A stretch of 7,946 bases of DNA from Candidatus Aphodomonas merdavium. GTDB lineage: Bacteria > Bacillota > Clostridia > Christensenellales > Aristaeellaceae. Shown here piece after piece: positions 6,704 to 7,946 of the stretch. The stretch covers positions 1-7,946 of the forward strand of contig DVLH01000192.1 of the NCBI GenBank assembly GCA_018715585.1. Direction: 5' to 3'. The notes beneath the pieces were generated by a model, which worked only from the letters and a program-made list of their open reading frames with translations, searched no databases and had not been told where the DNA came from. Both the position numbers and the translations under genes were made by a program. Position 1 is the first letter of the stretch, and every line of letters begins with the position of its first letter.

Positions 6704-7728
6704 CCGGCGCGGGAACAGCCCATTTTTGCCAGCGCCGCCTCGCGCGCTTTGCGCATTGCCGTGGGCATCGGCAGCTCGCCCAGCTCCCGCGCGTCCGCAA
6801 AGCGGTAGCCGGGCGGACAGGCCGCGTCCTCCGCTGCAAGCAGCCATAGCTCCATCTCCCAGATCCTGTGGGTGAACACATGGCGCGCATGGCCCAGCGG
6901 CCCGACCAGCCTTGCGCGGATTCCCAGCCGTTCCAGGAAGGGCAGCGGGTCCTCCGCCTGCGGGCACGGGAAGCACCACAACCCATGCAAAAGCCCCTCT
7001 TCCCGCCGGCAGACAAGCGCCCGCCCTTCGCACAGCACAATGGCAACCGCGCGGCGTTCCACCCGCGGCGCCGGCTTTTGCGCCCTGCGCGGCAGCAGCG
7101 CCGCATCGCCCGCAGCGCATGCATCGCAAAGCGCCTGCAAGGGACAGCGCCCGCACTGCGGCGCAGGCAGGCAAACGCATGCGCCCAGCTCCATCAGCGC
7201 CTGATTGAAATCCCCGGGACGCTTTGGCGGCACCAGCGCCGTCGCCTCTTCCCGAAGCCGCCGGCGCACCGACGGGATATCGAGCTCCTCACGGATGCCC
7301 AGCACGCGGGAAAGCACGCGCTCCACGTTGCCGTCCACCGCCGCGACCCGCTCGTCAAAGGCGATGCTTGCCACTGCTCCGGCTGTATATTCCCCAATGC
7401 CGGGAAGCTTCCTCAGCTCCGCCGCCGTCTGCGGAAAGCGTCCGCCATAGTGCTCGCAGACCATGCGCGCGCATTTGAGCAGATTGCGCGCCCGGCTATA
7501 ATAGCCAAGCCCTTCCCACAGCTTGAGCACCTCCTGCTCCTGCGCCGCCGCAAGCGCCGCCACATCCGCAAAGCGCGAAAGAAACCGCTCCCAATATCCC
7601 CGGGCCGTCTCCACGCGCGTCTGTTGCAGCATCACCTCGCTCAGCCAGATGGCATAGGGAGCGCGCGTGCGCCGCCAGGGCAAATCCCGCTTGTTTTCGT
7701 CATACCATTGTAACAATCTCTCCTGCAT
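6700..7728 (-). CDS. mutY: Adenine DNA glycosylase MutY (A/G-specific, base excision repair)
   Basis: 342 residues, the usual MutY length. It removes adenine mispaired with 8-oxoguanine. The N-terminus MQERLLQWYDENKRDLPWR is canonical. SEVMLQQT (30-37) carries catalytic Glu31, GLGYYSRARNL (73-83) follows, the helix-hairpin-helix LPGIGEYTAG (108-117) binds DNA, and VDGNV (131-135) carries Asp132. The iron-sulfur cluster cysteines are Cys192, Cys195 and Cys201 with Cys184 or Cys186 as the first; their spacing to Cys192 (seven or five residues) differs from the E. coli six. The C-terminal NUDIX-like domain (about 226-335) holds the FTH (285-287) found in the 8-oxoG recognition segment. ATG at 7728 has no Shine-Dalgarno, but a TACAAT box ends seven bases upstream, suggesting a leaderless mRNA. 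Longer frames upstream do not resemble MutY. Confidence 0.96.
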   Translation of the reverse strand: MQERLLQWYDENKRDLPWRRTRAPYAIWLSEVMLQQTRVETARGYWERFLSRFADVAALAAAQEQEVLKLWEGLGYYSRARNLLKCARMVCEHYGGRFPQTAAELRKLPGIGEYTAGAVASIAFDERVAAVDGNVERVLSRVLGIREELDIPSVRRRLREEATALVPPKRPGDFNQALMELGACVCLPAPQCGRCPLQALCDACAAGDAALLPRRAQKPAPRVERRAVAIVLCEGRALVCRREEGLLHGLWCFPCPQAEDPLPFLERLGIRARLVGPLGHARHVFTHRIWEMELWLLAAEDAACPPGYRFADARELGELPMPTAMRKAREAALAKMGCSRAG

Positions 7729-7734
7729 GGGGCC

Positions 7735-7743
7735 ATTGTAGCA
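7735..7743 (-). promoter_or_regulatory. Extended -10 promoter of mutY
   Basis: On the minus strand TGCTACAAT (7743-7735) is a TGn-TACAAT extended -10 element. Counting from the last T as -7, position +1 falls exactly on the A of the mutY ATG. No good -35 is present at 17 bases; TTGCAG (7766-7761) is 20 bases away. Confidence 0.5.
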
Positions 7744-7780
7744 CGTTTTCCCCCTCGTTTCTGCAAGAAAGTCAAAAAAG

Positions 7781-7796
7781 ATCAAAATCCTTTGAT
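7781..7796. repeat. Inverted repeat in the divergent spacer (6+4+6)
   Basis: ATCAAA, ATCC, TTTGAT: a perfect six-base inverted repeat about 40 bases upstream of the mutY -10 box. It could be an operator or chance in AT-rich DNA. Confidence 0.3.
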
Positions 7797-7828
7797 TTCT
7801 GTTGAAATAAATTGATATTTTCTTAAAC

Positions 7829-7846
7829 TTGGCAAAAATTCGCCAA
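7829..7846. repeat. Inverted repeat in the divergent spacer (5+8+5)
   Basis: TTGGC, eight AT-rich bases, then GCCAA. It lies about 30 bases upstream of the plus-strand -35 box. Spacing and half-site length suit a dimeric regulator, but the assignment is inference. Confidence 0.3.
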
Positions 7847-7874
7847 ATTCGTCCGATTTGCCTTCCCGCACTCC

Positions 7875-7903
7875 TTGCGCATGAAAGGGTTCTCCTGTAC
7901 ACT
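7875..7903 (+). promoter_or_regulatory. Promoter of the off-window heat-shock operon
   Basis: TTGCGC (7875-7880) and TACACT (7898-7903) are separated by exactly 17 bases. The predicted start near 7910 puts the CIRCE element just inside the transcript, the usual arrangement for HrcA-controlled operons. Confidence 0.6.
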
Positions 7904-7915
7904 ACGACTTGCCGG

Positions 7916-7942
7916 TTAGCACTCAACGAACACGAGTGCTAA
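7916..7942. promoter_or_regulatory. CIRCE element (HrcA operator)
   Basis: TTAGCACTC (7916-7924), nine bases, then GAGTGCTAA (7934-7942): an exact match to the CIRCE consensus with its nine-base spacer. HrcA binds this site to repress groESL or hrcA-grpE-dnaK at normal temperature. The operon itself should begin just past the right edge on the plus strand. Confidence 0.97.
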
Positions 7943-7946
7943 CAAC

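Noticed and set aside
7881..7919. Twelve-codon frame starting ATG at 7881
   Set aside because: It overlaps the promoter spacer and -10 box of the heat-shock operon and would not be within the transcript.
7729..7926. N-terminal extension of mutY to 7926
   Set aside because: The extra 66 codons cross AT-rich spacer and resemble no MutY; the canonical N-terminus begins at 7728.

Overview
The window suggests an anaerobic, fairly GC-rich member of the Bacillota (Clostridia-like, plausibly a gut organism). The evidence is a perfect CIRCE element (the HrcA heat-shock operator) at the right edge, a Spo0B/HPK10-type sensor kinase, Gram-positive-style Shine-Dalgarno sites, and a secreted flavin reductase of the kind anaerobes use for extracellular respiration. 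This taxonomic call is inference. There are no tRNA, rRNA, CRISPR or mobile elements.

Layout: (1) 1-2108, plus strand: a strong sigma-A-type promoter with palindromic DNA over its -10 and leader, then one large gene for an exported FMN/FAD reductase (fumarate reductase/urocanate reductase superfamily), ended by a clean intrinsic terminator. (2) 2109-2413: GC-rich spacer with no convincing gene, closed by a bidirectional terminator that separates the convergent units. (3) 2414-6703, minus strand, in transcription order: promoter, secreted serine beta-lactamase-like hydrolase, a structured spacer, a two-helix membrane histidine kinase, aldose 1-epimerase (galM), and a class I glutamine-amidotransferase-like peptidase (C26 family). 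The kinase stop overlaps the galM start (ATGA), and galM lies directly against the C26 gene, so the last three are almost certainly translationally coupled. (4) 6700-7740, minus strand: mutY (adenine DNA glycosylase), with an extended -10 box placed so that transcription would begin at the A of its ATG (a possible leaderless mRNA). (5) 7741-7946: divergent spacer with AT-rich inverted repeats, then a plus-strand promoter and CIRCE operator that must serve a chaperone operon (groESL or hrcA-grpE-dnaK) beyond the right edge.

The genes do not form one obvious pathway. The points most worth attention are the reductase, whose substrate pocket lacks several residues expected for fumarate and which has an unusual palindromic operator/leader; the kinase-galM-C26 coupling with no response regulator in view; the structured leader before the kinase, including a terminator facing the opposite way; and the possible leaderless mutY with an unusual cysteine spacing in its iron-sulfur motif.
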